Positions 32,930 to 44,555 of a DNA stretch of 64,000 bases are shown one piece after another. Position numbers and translations under genes: made by a program. A model generated the notes under the pieces. That model did no database searches. It was not told the origin of the DNA and worked only from the letters and a program-made list of their open reading frames with translations. The DNA lies in contig JBAMJV010003792.1 in assembly GCA_037951105.1 (NCBI GenBank), forward strand, positions 1 through 64,000, read 5' to 3'. Each line of letters begins with the position of its first letter. Position 1 is the first letter of the stretch. The DNA comes from Echinarachnius parma. Its lineage: Eukaryota; Echinodermata; Echinoidea; Clypeasteroida; Echinarachniidae.

Positions 32930-33107
32930 CTTCGCTAAGATGGGACGAATAAAGTTTCAACTTGTATTCATAATATAGACCTTGCCATGTTACAGACTCG
33001 TATGATTTTGTTTGTATTTGAATAAAAAAAGAAACAGTTTTAGACGAGGAATATAAAACATATACACCATGCCTTTGTTCGAGGCGCCATTTGAATTCAC
33101 GGGCCAT
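32930..33107 (-). CDS. Candidate first coding exon of gene 1
   Basis: Minus strand: ATG at 33107-33105 opens 59 codons plus one base and ends at a donor (AGCGAAG-GTAAACTTG). The peptide begins MAREFKWRLEQRHGVYVLY and looks like a folded domain. Its phase does not join directly to 29617-29720, so at least one further exon must lie between; a candidate acceptor near 29996 gives an open frame but no good donor. The 5' part of this exon is duplicated at 39917-40053 beyond the LTR element. Confidence 0.5.
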
Positions 33108-33344
33108 AATTTACTTCAATAATACTATTTCCTTCGGGGCTGCGCCCCTCAGAAAAATGGTACTACTGTATTGAAGTAACCTCAGAGTCCATAATTTCAA
33201 CTAAACCATTTTAAGGCATGGTATATTTGTATACTGTTTTAGACGACACGACGAAAAACGCAATTGACATATCAAACACATAGTAATTTCGAATTGAATT
33301 AATTACATAATTGTATGTAATTTGCCAAAACATTACATGACAGT
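32971..33344. repeat. 374-bp direct repeat flanking the Gmr1-like element, left
   Basis: Runs exactly up to the first base of the left LTR and matches 39917-40290, which starts right after the last base of the right LTR. A few substitutions separate the two (for example GTATTTG/CTATTTG). It includes the first 137 nt of the candidate first exon and its upstream region. Confidence 0.9.
33111..33179. repeat. 69-bp hairpin upstream of the candidate first exon
   Basis: Perfect 11-bp arms TTACTTCAATA / TATTGAAGTAA enclose CTTCGGGGCTGCGCCCC, which forms an inner hairpin. The right-hand duplicate (near 40058-40125) has a damaged left arm. Confidence 0.75.
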
Positions 33345-35360
33345 TGTCACATTGGAAAGCGACAATTGTTTATTTTTGGTTTTATCTTGTTTCTTCTGCA
33401 TTTTGTAGAACTGTACTTGGTTCGTAGGGAGAGGGCGTATATTGTGTGGCTGTGTGTACGTATGGGTGTTGTGTGTGCATTGATGTATGAATAGGTGCCA
33501 TTGATGGTGAGATGAAAGGGAGACGGAGAGGGGTCCATGATAGAGTGCATGGATGCATGACTGTGCCATTGTTGGTGGAGGTAATTTGCATATTAATTCA
33601 GGTAAACCCATTTGATCTCGGTGGAGGCTTGTAACATGGGTTGATATGGAATCAAGTTGTTTCTTTGAATGTAAAGGGTAACATACTCATTTGATAGATT
33701 CATGTCACTTAGCATATTGAGGTATGTGGATTGGGATTGTAATATGTAGCTACAGCTAGGGCTGTGTGAGAAATTAGTGGGAAGAAGACACACCCAAGCA
33801 GACAGTCGAAGCGGGAGGTCATATTATTTCTTCATGCAGCTGCAGTTTATGTTCGTTTATTTCATTCAACTTATTTAATTTGTTCTTCCAGTTAACTCAA
33901 TAAGTTAAGTTATTGGGAAGCTACCTTACTCGCCTGCAAGAAGAGACTGTAAATTTTATTTGAGTATCTTACTTCTGGTCACCATCGGTGAGTTGTAAAT
34001 TGAATTGTTTGTAATATATGTGTTAAGTACAAGGTAATTGGATTGTCGAATGATTGTGTAAAGATCAATATACTATGTTAATAATACATCCTTTTTATGC
34101 ACGCCAGTTGAATTATGTTTGTGTTTATATGTATTTCTGAATGAATTGCTTGCAATGAATACTCAACTATCATTTGATAATTTATGAAGTATAGTTGATC
34201 AAATATAGCATTTGTTTTTAGAACACTATGCGCTGATTATATAAATTTGTTGACACACGAGTGTAGGAAAAAGATGAATTATGGAAACATGTAGTGGAAA
34301 TGTTCTTTTGGAAACTTTACATTTTAGATGGCACGTGGGCTGGGGCCGGAGTTTACAGCTCCGAGGAACGCAACACACAGGAGCTCATCAGGGACCGCTC
34401 ATCGAACGTCGGCATCGAGAAGCCACCATTGGTCGTCGACAGGACGCGATTATCTTCGGTCATGAGCGACGCGTCGCGACTCCAACATCGGGATTAGATG
34501 CAGGACGCTGCATCTGCTAGCAACATTCATCGGTGGTTCAGGGAACCCAAACAAGAGACAAGGACTTCACGGAAAGCGTGATGCATCGCGGCCGTCGTCT
34601 GGCAAAGAGGCGTATCTCGAAAATAGGCCATTTTTTTTGTTATTGTCTACTTGGGGTTTTTGAGGTCAAAATTTTCATTGGGCCAAATTTCAGAAGAGCT
34701 CGAGTTATAGTTTTTGAGATATCGGGGGCCCTCTGTACCCGATTGCATAACTATCGTCGTATTCCGTACGCCAAAAGGGCGTATCTATACATACGCCCCT
34801 GTCCGTGGAAATCTTGTTGGATTCTGCTCGGTATCCGTCTGGGAGAAGGATGTATCTCGAGATACGCCCTTTAGCAAACAAAAAACGTCAGAAAATTTGG
34901 GATATATTTTAGGTAAAAGGATGTAAGTATAGATCTTATACGCCCTAATTTTCAACAATGGTACAGGAAATGATAGTTGATACCGCGTGGCGGATGTTTA
35001 GACAATATTATGATGCCGGATCGGTTCGGATGCGATGCGGAATTACGATCGACTCTGAAAATCACCCTGCAAATTCCAATTCAACATTACGCTTTATATA
35101 TAATAGGTTATATCTGTGTGTCAGATTGTCAGGATTTAGAAAATGAGAAGTTGAGATAATTTGTTTTCTTTTTTCATTTTTTTTTTTTTTTTTTTTTTGT
35201 GTGTAGAAATATTACGTTGTGGACTAGTCCATTGAAACTGGAATACCCTATATTATGTTATGTGCAAAACTGTTATTTGGAGATTAATAAATTTAATGAT
35301 GTTATACCTTGTACATGGCATGTTTGAAAATTAGTCTTATTTGCGTCAACCCACGTGACA
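33345..35360 (+). repeat. Left LTR with a variant internal segment
   Basis: Homologous to the right LTR except 34584-35102, where about 520 bp replace about 80 bp of the right LTR (39575-39656). Confidence 0.85.
34584..35102. repeat. Unshared segment in the left LTR
   Basis: Present only in the left LTR. It contains a perfect hairpin GGGCGTAT-CTATAC-ATACGCCC (34777-34798) and several related TATCTCGA / TATACGCCC motifs. Origin unknown: an insertion with deletion on the left, or a polymorphic LTR region. Confidence 0.6.
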
Positions 35361-35362
35361 AT

Positions 35363-35381
35363 TTGGGGGCTGGTCCGGGAA
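35363..35381 (+). promoter_or_regulatory. Primer-binding site, tRNA-Pro type
   Basis: TTGGGGGCTGGTCCGGGA lies 2 bp after the left LTR. It differs by one base from the usual complement of the tRNA-Pro 3' end (TGGGGGCTCGTCCGGGAT). Confidence 0.75.
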
Positions 35382-35518
35382 ACCTTTTGCATGCCATGTA
35401 CGATCACGTGGGTTATTAGAACCGGACTAGGTTTATATTAGGAAACCTTGTATTTAGAATATTGTTGTACTAGCTGTATTTGTAATTGTGTAAGTTGTGT
35501 TTTAACATAGTGTTCAAT

Positions 35519-37588
35519 ATGGATCTAGCCAAACTTATAGACGCTGGAAAGGAGTTTGGATTTAGTGGAAGTGAATTACAAGAATTTGTAAAGAAGCAAC
35601 AAGATAACGAGAGAGATGCAAGGGCAGAGATTTTGGAAATTAAGAAAATAGAATCTGAGACTGCAGCAGTAAATTTGAAGATAGCTCAGTCTCACGAAAA
35701 GTTGAGCTCTCAGAAACAGGTGAGCACAAATGGAAATGAGGGACACAGGTCTTCTGCTAGAGCGCCAAAATTGCCTGCGTTTAACGAAGAATGGGATGAT
35801 TTAGATGCTTACTTGCATCGATACGAGCGCTATGCGAGCAGCCAGGGCTGGTTTGACCAAGATTTAGCGATTAATCTTAGTGCTTTGCTAACGGGTAATG
35901 CTCTCGAAGTATATTCTCGCCTGCCTAACGACCAAGCTAATGACTATGCTCCGCTAAAATCTGCGTTGTTGAAAAGATTCCAACTGACGGCTGATTGTTT
36001 TCGTAACAAATTTCTTACAGGAAAGCCTCAGAAGGGAGAGACTGCACACCAGTACACGGCTCGTCTTGAAAGTTATCTGAACAGGTGGATTGATCTATCA
36101 AACACTAACCACACATATAATGCCCTGAAAGATTTATTTCTCAGAGAGCAGATTTTGGAGAGCTGCCCACGTGACTTGGCTCTCTTCGTAAAGGAGAGAA
36201 AACCGGCAGATGTAACAGCAACATCTACCATTGCTGAACAGTACTTAGAAGCAAGAGGGGGCATTTTCAATTCCCCACGTCAACCTGATCCCCGTCCTCC
36301 CAGCGGACTAATCGGTTCATCACCGGATGAGTCGGACCAACAAGCTGGTAAGCAAAGTCATCATCCACCTCCTCCAAGAGGACAGAGTTCTAAACAATGT
36401 TTTCTTTGTCATAAACAGGGACATCTTGCGAAAGACTGCAACACAAGGTTCGCCAGTAGACCTCCACCTTCATGCTTTGTGTGCCGTAAATACGGTCACT
36501 TGGCAAAGGATTGTAGACATAACCCTCAGAATGCTGCAGGTTTGATGACGTCAGAGGACTACCCAACAGCACCTTCTCCACTGGTAAATCCGTTTGCCAC
36601 TAACTCTATACCACCTGAGAGATTCACCCCCTTTCTTAATGAAAATTCCATTCCACAGTTTCAATTTGGTCTGCAGCCACACGAGCCATCAAACGTACGT
36701 AATGCTAGTAACAATCCTGCCACAACGGAAGCTTCGTGCATGCTTGTTACAACACACAGTTTGCCTCACGAATGTTGTGTAAAGGATAATCGTGTACAAT
36801 TACAGTGTGGTCATTCACTTCCCGTTCTTAGCGCTGCATGCAGTGAAGAAGTAGTCGAGAAGATGCCTGGAACTACAGGATTTGTAGGAAGGAATAGGGT
36901 TTCAGTACTCAGGGACAGCGGATGCAGCAGTGCAGTGATAAAGGAAGACCTCGTAGATGCATCTCAAATGACAGGGAAGTACAAAGGTTGTGTACTCATT
37001 GATGGAACCGTGAAGCAGTTCCCGGTAGCCAACATTCATGTTAATACACCTTTCTTTTCAGGGATGACTGAAGCATTGTGCATGGAAGCCCCTTTCTTTG
37101 ATCTTATTTTAGGGAATATTGCAGGAGTGAGGGCACCCAATGATCTAGATCCAAATTGGACAGCACCAATTCATCCAGGTGTGCCGTTATACACCCAAAC
37201 CCATACGAAACAATCTAACCATTCAAAACCTTTGAATATCCCACCAGGCTTAGGTGCAGGCGTGACGCCAGAAATCTTGCAGAAAGCTCAACAGGATGAT
37301 GCCAACCTAAACAGGGTCAGTAAACTAGGTAGAGATCAGACTGAATGGGTCAGTCAAAACCAGGCCGTTTCATCCTTCCACTACAAAGATGGTATTTTGT
37401 TCAGGAAGTTTCATTCTCCCGCAGTCGAATCAAACAAGGTGTTTACCCAAGTTGTGGTTCCAACACCCTATCGATTACAGGTCATACAAGCAGCCCATGA
37501 GACTACGGATGGCGAGCACCCAGGGGTAAAGAGAACCCTATACACAATACTAACCACCTTTTACTGGCCAGGATTTTTGCAGATGTAG
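35519..37588 (+). pseudogene. Gag-protease-integrase N-terminus (frameshifted)
   Basis: Starts at ATG 35519 (MDLAKLIDAG), 689 codons. Residues about 85-250 are a capsid-like domain of the kind related to SCAN domains. Two CCHC knuckles lie at about 294-307 (CFLCHKQGHLAKDC) and 318-331 (CFVCRKYGHLAKDC). A retroviral-type protease motif (RDSGCSSAVI) is near residue 464. The integrase zinc-binding region starts near 655 (HETTDGEHPGVKRT). The frame ends at TAG after a one-base loss near 37575; the paired cysteines of the zinc site (CRSCEIC) continue in another frame to about 37660, then homology stops. Integrase core, RT and RNase H are absent. Confidence 0.85.
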
Positions 37589-37876
37589 CCAACTACTGCA
37601 GATCGTGTGAAATTTGCCAGAGAGCCTCGGCGCCAGGTCAGCTGACTAGCATACCACCCAGACACCGATTCATGACATGGTCTTATGATCGATCATATCC
37701 CGACAGAGTCAATTATTTTTCTATGCATCATAGAAATGGTTACGGTTCACATCAAAGTGAATTCCTAGCCCCACCGATGACACAACGCAGATATGATACT
37801 TACTAATAAGCTTGCTATTTTTGTCCCAACAGATATCAACAATCTGGATGTTAGTTTAGGAAAGGCGAATAGAGTA

Positions 37877-38100
37877 ATAATAATAATAATAATAATAATG
37901 GTGGCTACTTATATAGCGCACGTTCCGTCTTTCGACGCTCGCGGCGCATCACTATTATTACCCCGGTCATTGGATATATACTGCACTCAATCCAGCACAC
38001 AAAGTGCACATTGTCCACTCCCTGGGGAGCATTCCAGCTAGGCAACCTCATAGGTGCACACAGTGCTAAGTAACGCAAAGAGGTTTACAATGTTTGTATT
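37877..38100 (-). mobile_element. SINE fragment inside the LTR element
   Basis: Minus strand, tail (ATT)n at 37877-37899, then GCGCTATATAAGTAGCCACC and the TCCCCAGGGAGTGGACAA motif shared with the SINE at 25765. The tRNA head is missing or too diverged to see. Confidence 0.65.
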
Positions 38101-38319
38101 GCTGCAGTATTTATAACAAATGTTGAATAACATTGCGCTAGAGAGTAAGCGAGAATATGCTTTTATGAGATGGTAGGCTGTATAAGGTACAAAAAAAAAA
38201 AAACTTAAAAAAAAAAAAAAAAACGCGCCTGCAAAAAACTGTTAGCGTAGCTACAAGACATGTTGGGTTTGATTCGTTTTTATGTTGTATGTATTTTTGT
38301 TAAATTGAGGCAATTTCAG

Positions 38320-38337
38320 GTAAAACGGGGAGTAAAT
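38320..38337 (+). promoter_or_regulatory. Probable polypurine tract
   Basis: GGTAAAACGGGGAGTAAAT precedes the right LTR. Only moderately purine-rich. Confidence 0.35.
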
Positions 38338-39916
38338 TGTCACATTGGAAAGTGACAATTGTTTATTTTTGGTTTTATCTTGTTTCTTCTGCATTTTGTA
38401 GAACTGTACTTGGTTCGTAGGGAGAGGGCGTATATTGTGTGGCTGTGTGTACGTATGGGTGTTGTGTGTGCATTGATGTATGAATAGGTGCCATTGATGG
38501 TGAGATGAAAGGGAGACGGAGAGGGGTCCATGATAGAGTGCATGGATGCATGACTGTGCCATTGTTGGTGGAGGTAATTTGCATATTAATTCAGGTAAAC
38601 CCATTTGATCTCGGTGGAGGCTTGTAACATGGGTTGATATGGAATCAAGTTGTTTCTTTGAATGTAAAGGGTAACATACTCATTTAAAAGATTCATGTCA
38701 CTTAGCATATTGAGGTATGTGGATTGGGATTGTAATATGTAGCTACAGCTAGGGCTGTGTGAGAAATTAGTGGGAAGAAGACACACCCAAGCAGACAGTC
38801 GAAGCGGGAGGTCATATTATTTCTTCATGCAGCTGCAGTTTATGTTCGTTTATTTCATTCAACTTATTTAATTTGTTCCTCCAGTTAACTCAATAAGTTA
38901 AGTTATTGGGAAGCTACCTTACTCGCCTGCAAGAAGAGACTGTAAATTTTATTTGAGTATCTTACTTCTGGTCACCATCGGTGAGTTGTAAATTGAATTG
39001 TTTGTAATATATGTGTTAAGTACAAGGTAATTGGATTGTCGAATGATTGTGTAAAGATCAATTAACTATGTTAATAATACATCCTTTTTATGCACGCCAG
39101 TTGAATTATGTTTGTGTTTATATGTATTTCTGAGTGAATTGCTTGCAATGAATACTCAACTATCATTTGATAATTTATGAAGTATAGTTGATCAAATATA
39201 GCATTTGTTTTTAGAACACTATGCGCCGTTATATAAATTTGTTGACACACGAGTGTAGGAAAAAGATGAATTATGGAAACATGTAGTGGAAATGTTCTTT
39301 TGGAAACTTTACATTTTAGATGGCACGTGGGCTGGGGCCGGAGTTTACAGCTCCGAGGAACGCAACACACAGGAGCTCATCAGGGACCGCTCATCGAACG
39401 TCGGCATCGAGAAGCCACCATTGGTCGTCGACAGGACGCGATTATCTTCGGTCATGAGCGACGCGTCGCGACTCCAACATCGGGATTAGATGCAGGACGC
39501 TGCATCTGCTAGCAACATTCATCGGTGGTTCAGGGAACCCAAACAAGAGACAATGACTTCACGGAAAGCGTGATGCGTATCGTTGAGTTTAATCTTTTGT
39601 GAAAGCCTGTGTGGCTGAAGTCTGGGAAGTAACCTGCAAAGGCAGTGTATCGATCGATAATAGGTTATATCTGTGTGTCAGATTGTCAGGATTTAGAAAA
39701 TGAGAAGTTGAGATAATTTGTTTTCTTTTTTCTTTTTTTTCCTTCTTTTTTTTTGTGTGTAGAAATATTACGTTGTGGACTAGTCCATTGAAACTGGAAT
39801 ACCCTATATTATGTTATGTGCAAAACTGTTATTTGGAGATTAATAAATTTAATGATTTTATACCTTGTACATGGCATGTTTGAAAATTAGTCTTATTTGC
39901 GTCAACCCACGTGACA
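38338..39916 (+). repeat. Right LTR
   Basis: 1579 bp, TGTCAC...GTGACA. Apart from the 39575-39656 segment it matches the left LTR closely. It contains a T-rich run (39720-39755) and a conserved TGACACACGAGTGTAGG stretch (39243). Confidence 0.85.
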
Positions 39917-40290
39917 TAATATAGACCTTGCCATGTTACAGACTCGTATGATTTTGTTTCTATTTGAATAAAAAAAGAAACAGTTTTGGACGAGGAATAT
40001 AAAACATATACACCATGCCTTTGTTCGAGGCGCCATTTGAATTCACGGGCCATAATTTACTTAAATACTACTGATTCCTTCGGGGCTGCGCCCCTCAGAA
40101 AAATAGTACTACTGTATTGAAGTAACCTCAGAGTCCATAATTTCAACTAAACCATTTTAAGGCATGGTATATTTGTATACTGTTTTAGACGACACGACGA
40201 AAAACGCAATTGACATATCAAACACATAGTAATTTCGAATTGAATTAATTACATAATTGTATGTAATTTGCCAAAACATTACATGACAGT
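39917..40290. repeat. 374-bp direct repeat flanking the Gmr1-like element, right
   Basis: Second copy of 32971-33344. It holds the first 137 nt of the candidate exon (ATG at 40053) in the minus orientation, cut off by the LTR end. Confidence 0.9.
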
Positions 40291-40703
40291 TCGACTGTTC
40301 GTTTTATTACTGTTTCATATATTCACTTCGAAACGAAAACACTCGATTGCTTTCTAATGAACAATATTCAACAATTCAGGGATCATATTCAAAACATAAC
40401 ATTGCACCATTGAATCATTCTTCGAGGATTGACACGCGTAAATAAAAAAACAAAAAACAATGCATGATGATTTATTGTGATTGTAGTATTCTTAAACAGT
40501 ATAGTGCCGTCTATTGTCGAGTGTCACCATCGTGTTTCCATTGTATTTCCTCGAGTGTCAAAAAAAACACCCTAAACCATGGAAATACGAAGAATTTGAC
40601 TGTTTGAAGTCTCTTAAATGGACGTATGATTAAACATGTTTATATTGTATTAGTTTAACCTGCATTCACTAGATAATTTACAAAACAGTCAATCAAGCAA
40701 TAA

Positions 40704-41332
40704 TATAGGTTTTCCCGCCCAATTTCGTTAAAACAGCACTCAAATGGTCATTAACAGCACGCAATTTAGAACGAACTTGAAGATCAGGATAGTGTTTCAA
40801 TTAGCAAATTATTTCATTCAATTTGATGTTTGGACTGTGCTATTGCCAACTTGTGTCAAACCGAATTGAAATAACACCATTCAACTTAGAAAATCGTGTG
40901 AAGAGCATTCGATTTCGTCTATAAAGGTCAAATGTAGGCGTTTATACATTCTGTTTCGTCTTAGGGCGAACATCTTTGGAATGTGCGCAATCCTATTCAT
41001 TAATTTAGTTCTGATCGTTCTTATTTGAATGTTAGATGTGCTAAGAAGGACGCCTGAAAACGAAATAGAAAACCCAAATCGGTCCGAAATCTATAAGGTC
41101 AAGCGAACTGGCACGAATTTGAATGACGGATGCGTATTGCCAAATTGTTTGACATTCTAACCAATTTGAATACGTTGTCATTGCAAACTGAATGCAATTT
41201 GACGAAGATGAATGTTCTGGAATTTAAAATTGAACAGTGTAAACAGTAGGTTTACAAAAACCACTCGAACTTGATATAATGACATAATGAATATGCCCGC
41301 TATTTTGACGAAATTGGGCGGGAAAACCTATA
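40704..41332. mobile_element. 629-bp MITE with TATAGGTTTTCCCGCCC ends
   Basis: Terminal inverted repeats of about 35 bp (TATAGGTTTTCCCGCCCAAT... at the left, its complement at the right). Flanked by TA or TATA. No coding sequence; superfamily not assigned. Confidence 0.75.
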
Positions 41333-42980
41333 GTATTTACCAAGTCAGTATTCTATTTTTCCTTTTAAAGGAGGGGGAAAGCCCGGCTTTGATTCAGGTT
41401 TATAGCTTTAAATATGTGCCTTTATTGATATACCACACTCTTTTTTTCAAAGAAATCCTTAAGTTGGGAAAAAAAGGTAAATTTCATGCAACTTTTTTGC
41501 TTTATTTCGCATCGGCGTTCCATGCTCCTAAAAAAAGTCATTTATAGCAGAGCGGGAATGTGCGCACGTGTTACCCGATTCATGACATCACATGCAGACC
41601 GCAACGCATTGTTTACATGCAGAGCCTATGACTTGCTTGTAAAACAAACTCGTTTTTGCTTGTAAATTGAGGTTTTACTGAAAATGCTTAAGAATTGCTA
41701 AGAAATGAATTGTAGCAGGATGCAGCTACACATCTGAGTGTATATCGTCCATGATATAAACCTGAACAAATGTTTGCAAATATTGAAACAAATGTAAATA
41801 ATATCTCTGTGTCATCGTGAGTATTTCACTCAGCGTGTACGTCTATGACCGAGCTAAACTGCGATTGCCTGCAGGTGACGTCACAAAGATGACGTCATTT
41901 TTTGTTCGCCCGGGACTCAGTTTTTTTACGGGGGTTCCGAAAGTGAATTTACAAGTTGATATTTTTATTTTACCGGGTTTTCCCACGAGGAAAATATGTT
42001 TGTATTAGTAATCTTCATGAAAATCTACCTTAGATACAGTAAAACCCAATTTTGAGGCAGTTTTCTTGTCACCATACCTTTAATGGGCAATGAAACCAAA
42101 ACAAAATGTTGCTTTCATTGTCTTGATGAGATTAAGAAGAACTAGATTTTGAATACGTCACTTAGACGAATTAAGGTTATACTGTACGTATCGATTTGTT
42201 ATGATAAAAGGATGATTAAAAAAAAAACTACGCAATCATCATATCAATAATATTAGATACCCTCCCCCCCCCCCCCCCCAAAAAAAAAAAAAAAAAAAAA
42301 GAAAGTTAACAAATATTGCCTTGGATTCGAACCCACAACACTTAAATCTTCAATCAACCACTTTCATATTTGTCACATGTGTCAAGCAGATCAAGCTTTA
42401 CAAGTTGCAATCATAAACATTTTTAGAGGTCACCATATGAGGGCGCTATTTACGACAATATGATAAAAAAAACATAGAAAAATGTCAGAATATCTAGTTT
42501 TTGAGCTTTTTTCGCCAAGTGGACTGTTATCAAGTAGGCAAAGTTATCTTTTCAACATAATTATGTAATATTACATATTCTGGAACATAGATCAGGACAT
42601 TTTTGTGGAATTTGATGGGATTTAGAGGCCCATTAGGTCCGCAAAGTCAATGTGGAAGTGATCTTTACACAACTTATCAAGCACATAACAGTACATGATA
42701 ATTTACGTACGCAATTTCTTCAATTTGTACCCTATAAACTTAAACCAAGTGGATTTTGTCCATATCAAAATGTTTGCATTAGGAGAATTCTCCGTTTGTT
42801 TAATTTCCACCTCGGTGGAAATCAACTGGTCACCTTCTTTTCCGCTTTTGACCCTTTTATCTCTTCTGTCAACAATCCCATGTTGTGTTAACGGCCCCCT
42901 CCCCCAGGCTTAGTGCTATCATAGAGATAATATTCTAGGTTTGTAGACCTCTTCATTCTTATTTTATTAATACATGACCT
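41333..42980. other. Region without a recognised gene
   Basis: Contains two TGACGTCA palindromes (41876, 41890), a C17-A20 block (42265-42300) and a degenerate tRNA-like sequence on the minus strand (42316-42375, B box GGGTTCGAATCC). No exon was convincing. Confidence 0.45.
41876..41897. promoter_or_regulatory. Paired TGACGTCA (CRE-type) palindromes
   Basis: Two perfect TGACGTCA octamers 14 bp apart. The octamer is the CREB/ATF consensus. No gene start was identified next to them, so function is open. Confidence 0.35.
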
Positions 42981-42988
42981 ATAAACAT

Positions 42989-43067
42989 TCAGACAGCATG
43001 TATATTTAAGTGGTCTATAGCTGCAGCTATCCTGTCTGTAGTGGCCACTAAACCAAACATGATTTCC
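42989..43067 (-). CDS. Candidate terminal exon, unknown protein
   Basis: Minus strand: a textbook acceptor (CATTTTTTTCTCTGCAG) is followed by one base and 25 codons (EIMFGLVATTDRIAAAIDHL..., ending HAV) and a TGA at 42991-42989. Short and without a recognised family; the phase does not join directly to the last LRR exon at 57166. Confidence 0.3.
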
Positions 43068-43440
43068 CTGCAGAGAAAAAAATGGAATGATGATGTCTGC
43101 AAGTTGCCATTTTTTCTGATTCTAAAAGTATAACACAACAAGTCTCTATTGAGGCCAAAAACTAAAACAAGAGAGTAGCATTTATTAAACAATGCAGGGA
43201 CAGATTTTATCACTGTTTTCTCTAGAATGAGTATTCTCTCTCCCAATCTCTTTTATACACACATTTAAAGTGTTCTACATCTCGCAAACCTCATGAACAC
43301 ACAACCAATGACATAACCTACAGTATACTTTTACTGAGTTTAATTGATAAGACTAACACTCAAACTTCTGGTCTAGCTCGGTCCGACCATAGACCTAGTA
43401 CGGTCCGACTGACCAACGACCTTCGCATACCTCCTCTCTT

Positions 43441-43482
43441 TCTCCTCACTTCCTCACACTTCCTCACACTTCCTCACACTGA
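43441..43482. repeat. (TTCCTCACAC)n short tandem
   Basis: Three perfect ten-base units plus a partial one. Confidence 0.9.
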
Positions 43483-43919
43483 TAAAAAATCTCCTCCATG
43501 CAGGCTTGAGAGCGGAAAACTCGCACCGCTCGCCAGGCGCTCATGAGCAGCAAATGATCAAATGACCTAATAGTTGACGTCATAAGAAACCCTCATTAGC
43601 AGATTTTAATCATAAAAATAGATACAAACTATATATGACTTAATTCTTATTATATTCAGTGATTTGCGCCATTTTGTACTTAAAAACAAAGAAAAACAAA
43701 AGAAATATCCATACAATTTTTGTCAGGTCATGACAACCTGTTACCGATCATATAGATTATATGAATAAACTAATTCATGTCAATGCCTGGACAGTACAAT
43801 TAATTTACACAACCTATAATTATTATAATGTACACATATTACACTCATTTTGTGTTATATAATGTTCTACATAAAATCACTTTCAATATAAGTTTATTAG
43901 ATACTGTTACTGTGTACAC

Positions 43920-44555
43920 ATGAATTGTAGGAGCATTGGAAAAAATATTGATTCAATTAATTCACTTTTAGATGTTTTAAATGTTAAATTTAGTGCAATA
44001 GGCGTCACTGAGACATGGTTAAGACCCAATGATTCTTTGTGCAATATTGATAGATATAATTTTAAAGGTAATTGTCGTGAAGGAAAGCGAGGAGGTGGAG
44101 TTGGAATATTTATACGTAATGATTTTGACTTTGTACATAGAGTAGATTTGGATGTAAATAATGATTTTATTGAAAGTATTTTTGTAGAAATTAATAATAC
44201 TCATAAAAATATCATTATTGGTGCAATATACAGGCCACCTGGGTGTTCTGTTCAGTCTTTTATTGAATCATTATATTTAATTTTACAAACTGTAAATACT
44301 GAAAATAAAGATCTATTTTTGATGGGGGATTATAATATAGACTTGTTAAAAGCTTTTACATGCACATTTGTGAACGTTTTTTTAGATGTATTTATGGTGA
44401 ATTGTATGTATCCTTTAATTCATTTCCCTACTCGCATTACAGAAAATACATGCTCTTTACTTGATAATATTTTTACTAATAATTTTGACAATATGTTAAC
44501 AGGTGTCTTGGCTGCAGATGTAAGTGATCACTTACCTATTTTTTGTATTTGTTAG
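43920..44555 (+). pseudogene. LINE ORF2: endonuclease part
   Basis: 211 codons. Visible APE-type motifs: MNCRSIGKNID at the start (catalytic Asn region), AIGVTETWL (catalytic Glu), GGGVGIFI, GAIYRPPG, GDYNIDLL (Asp/Asn pair) and SDHLPIF near the end (Asp/His). All expected catalytic residues are therefore present. The frame stops right after the SDHLPIF motif. Confidence 0.85.

Larger units (their letters stand above)
33345..39916 (+). mobile_element. Degenerate Gmr1-like LTR retrotransposon
   Basis: LTRs start TGTCAC and end GTGACA: left 33345-35360 (2016 bp), right 38338-39916 (1579 bp). A tRNA-Pro-type primer site follows the left LTR. The interior encodes gag, protease and the zinc-binding start of integrase, in that order, with no RT between protease and integrase. 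This is the order reported for deuterostome Gmr1-like Ty3/gypsy elements. The integrase core, RT and RNase H are lost, and a SINE lies in the remaining tail. The copy cannot be autonomous. Confidence 0.85.

Noticed and set aside
33333-33611. 92-codon minus-strand frame, also at 38251-38604
   Set aside because: Falls in the repeated LTR sequence and has simple-sequence composition; no splice or start context.
34281-34520. Open frame of 79 codons, repeated at 39273-39512
   Set aside because: It lies inside both LTRs and is duplicated with them; overlapping frames are equally open and no domain is seen.
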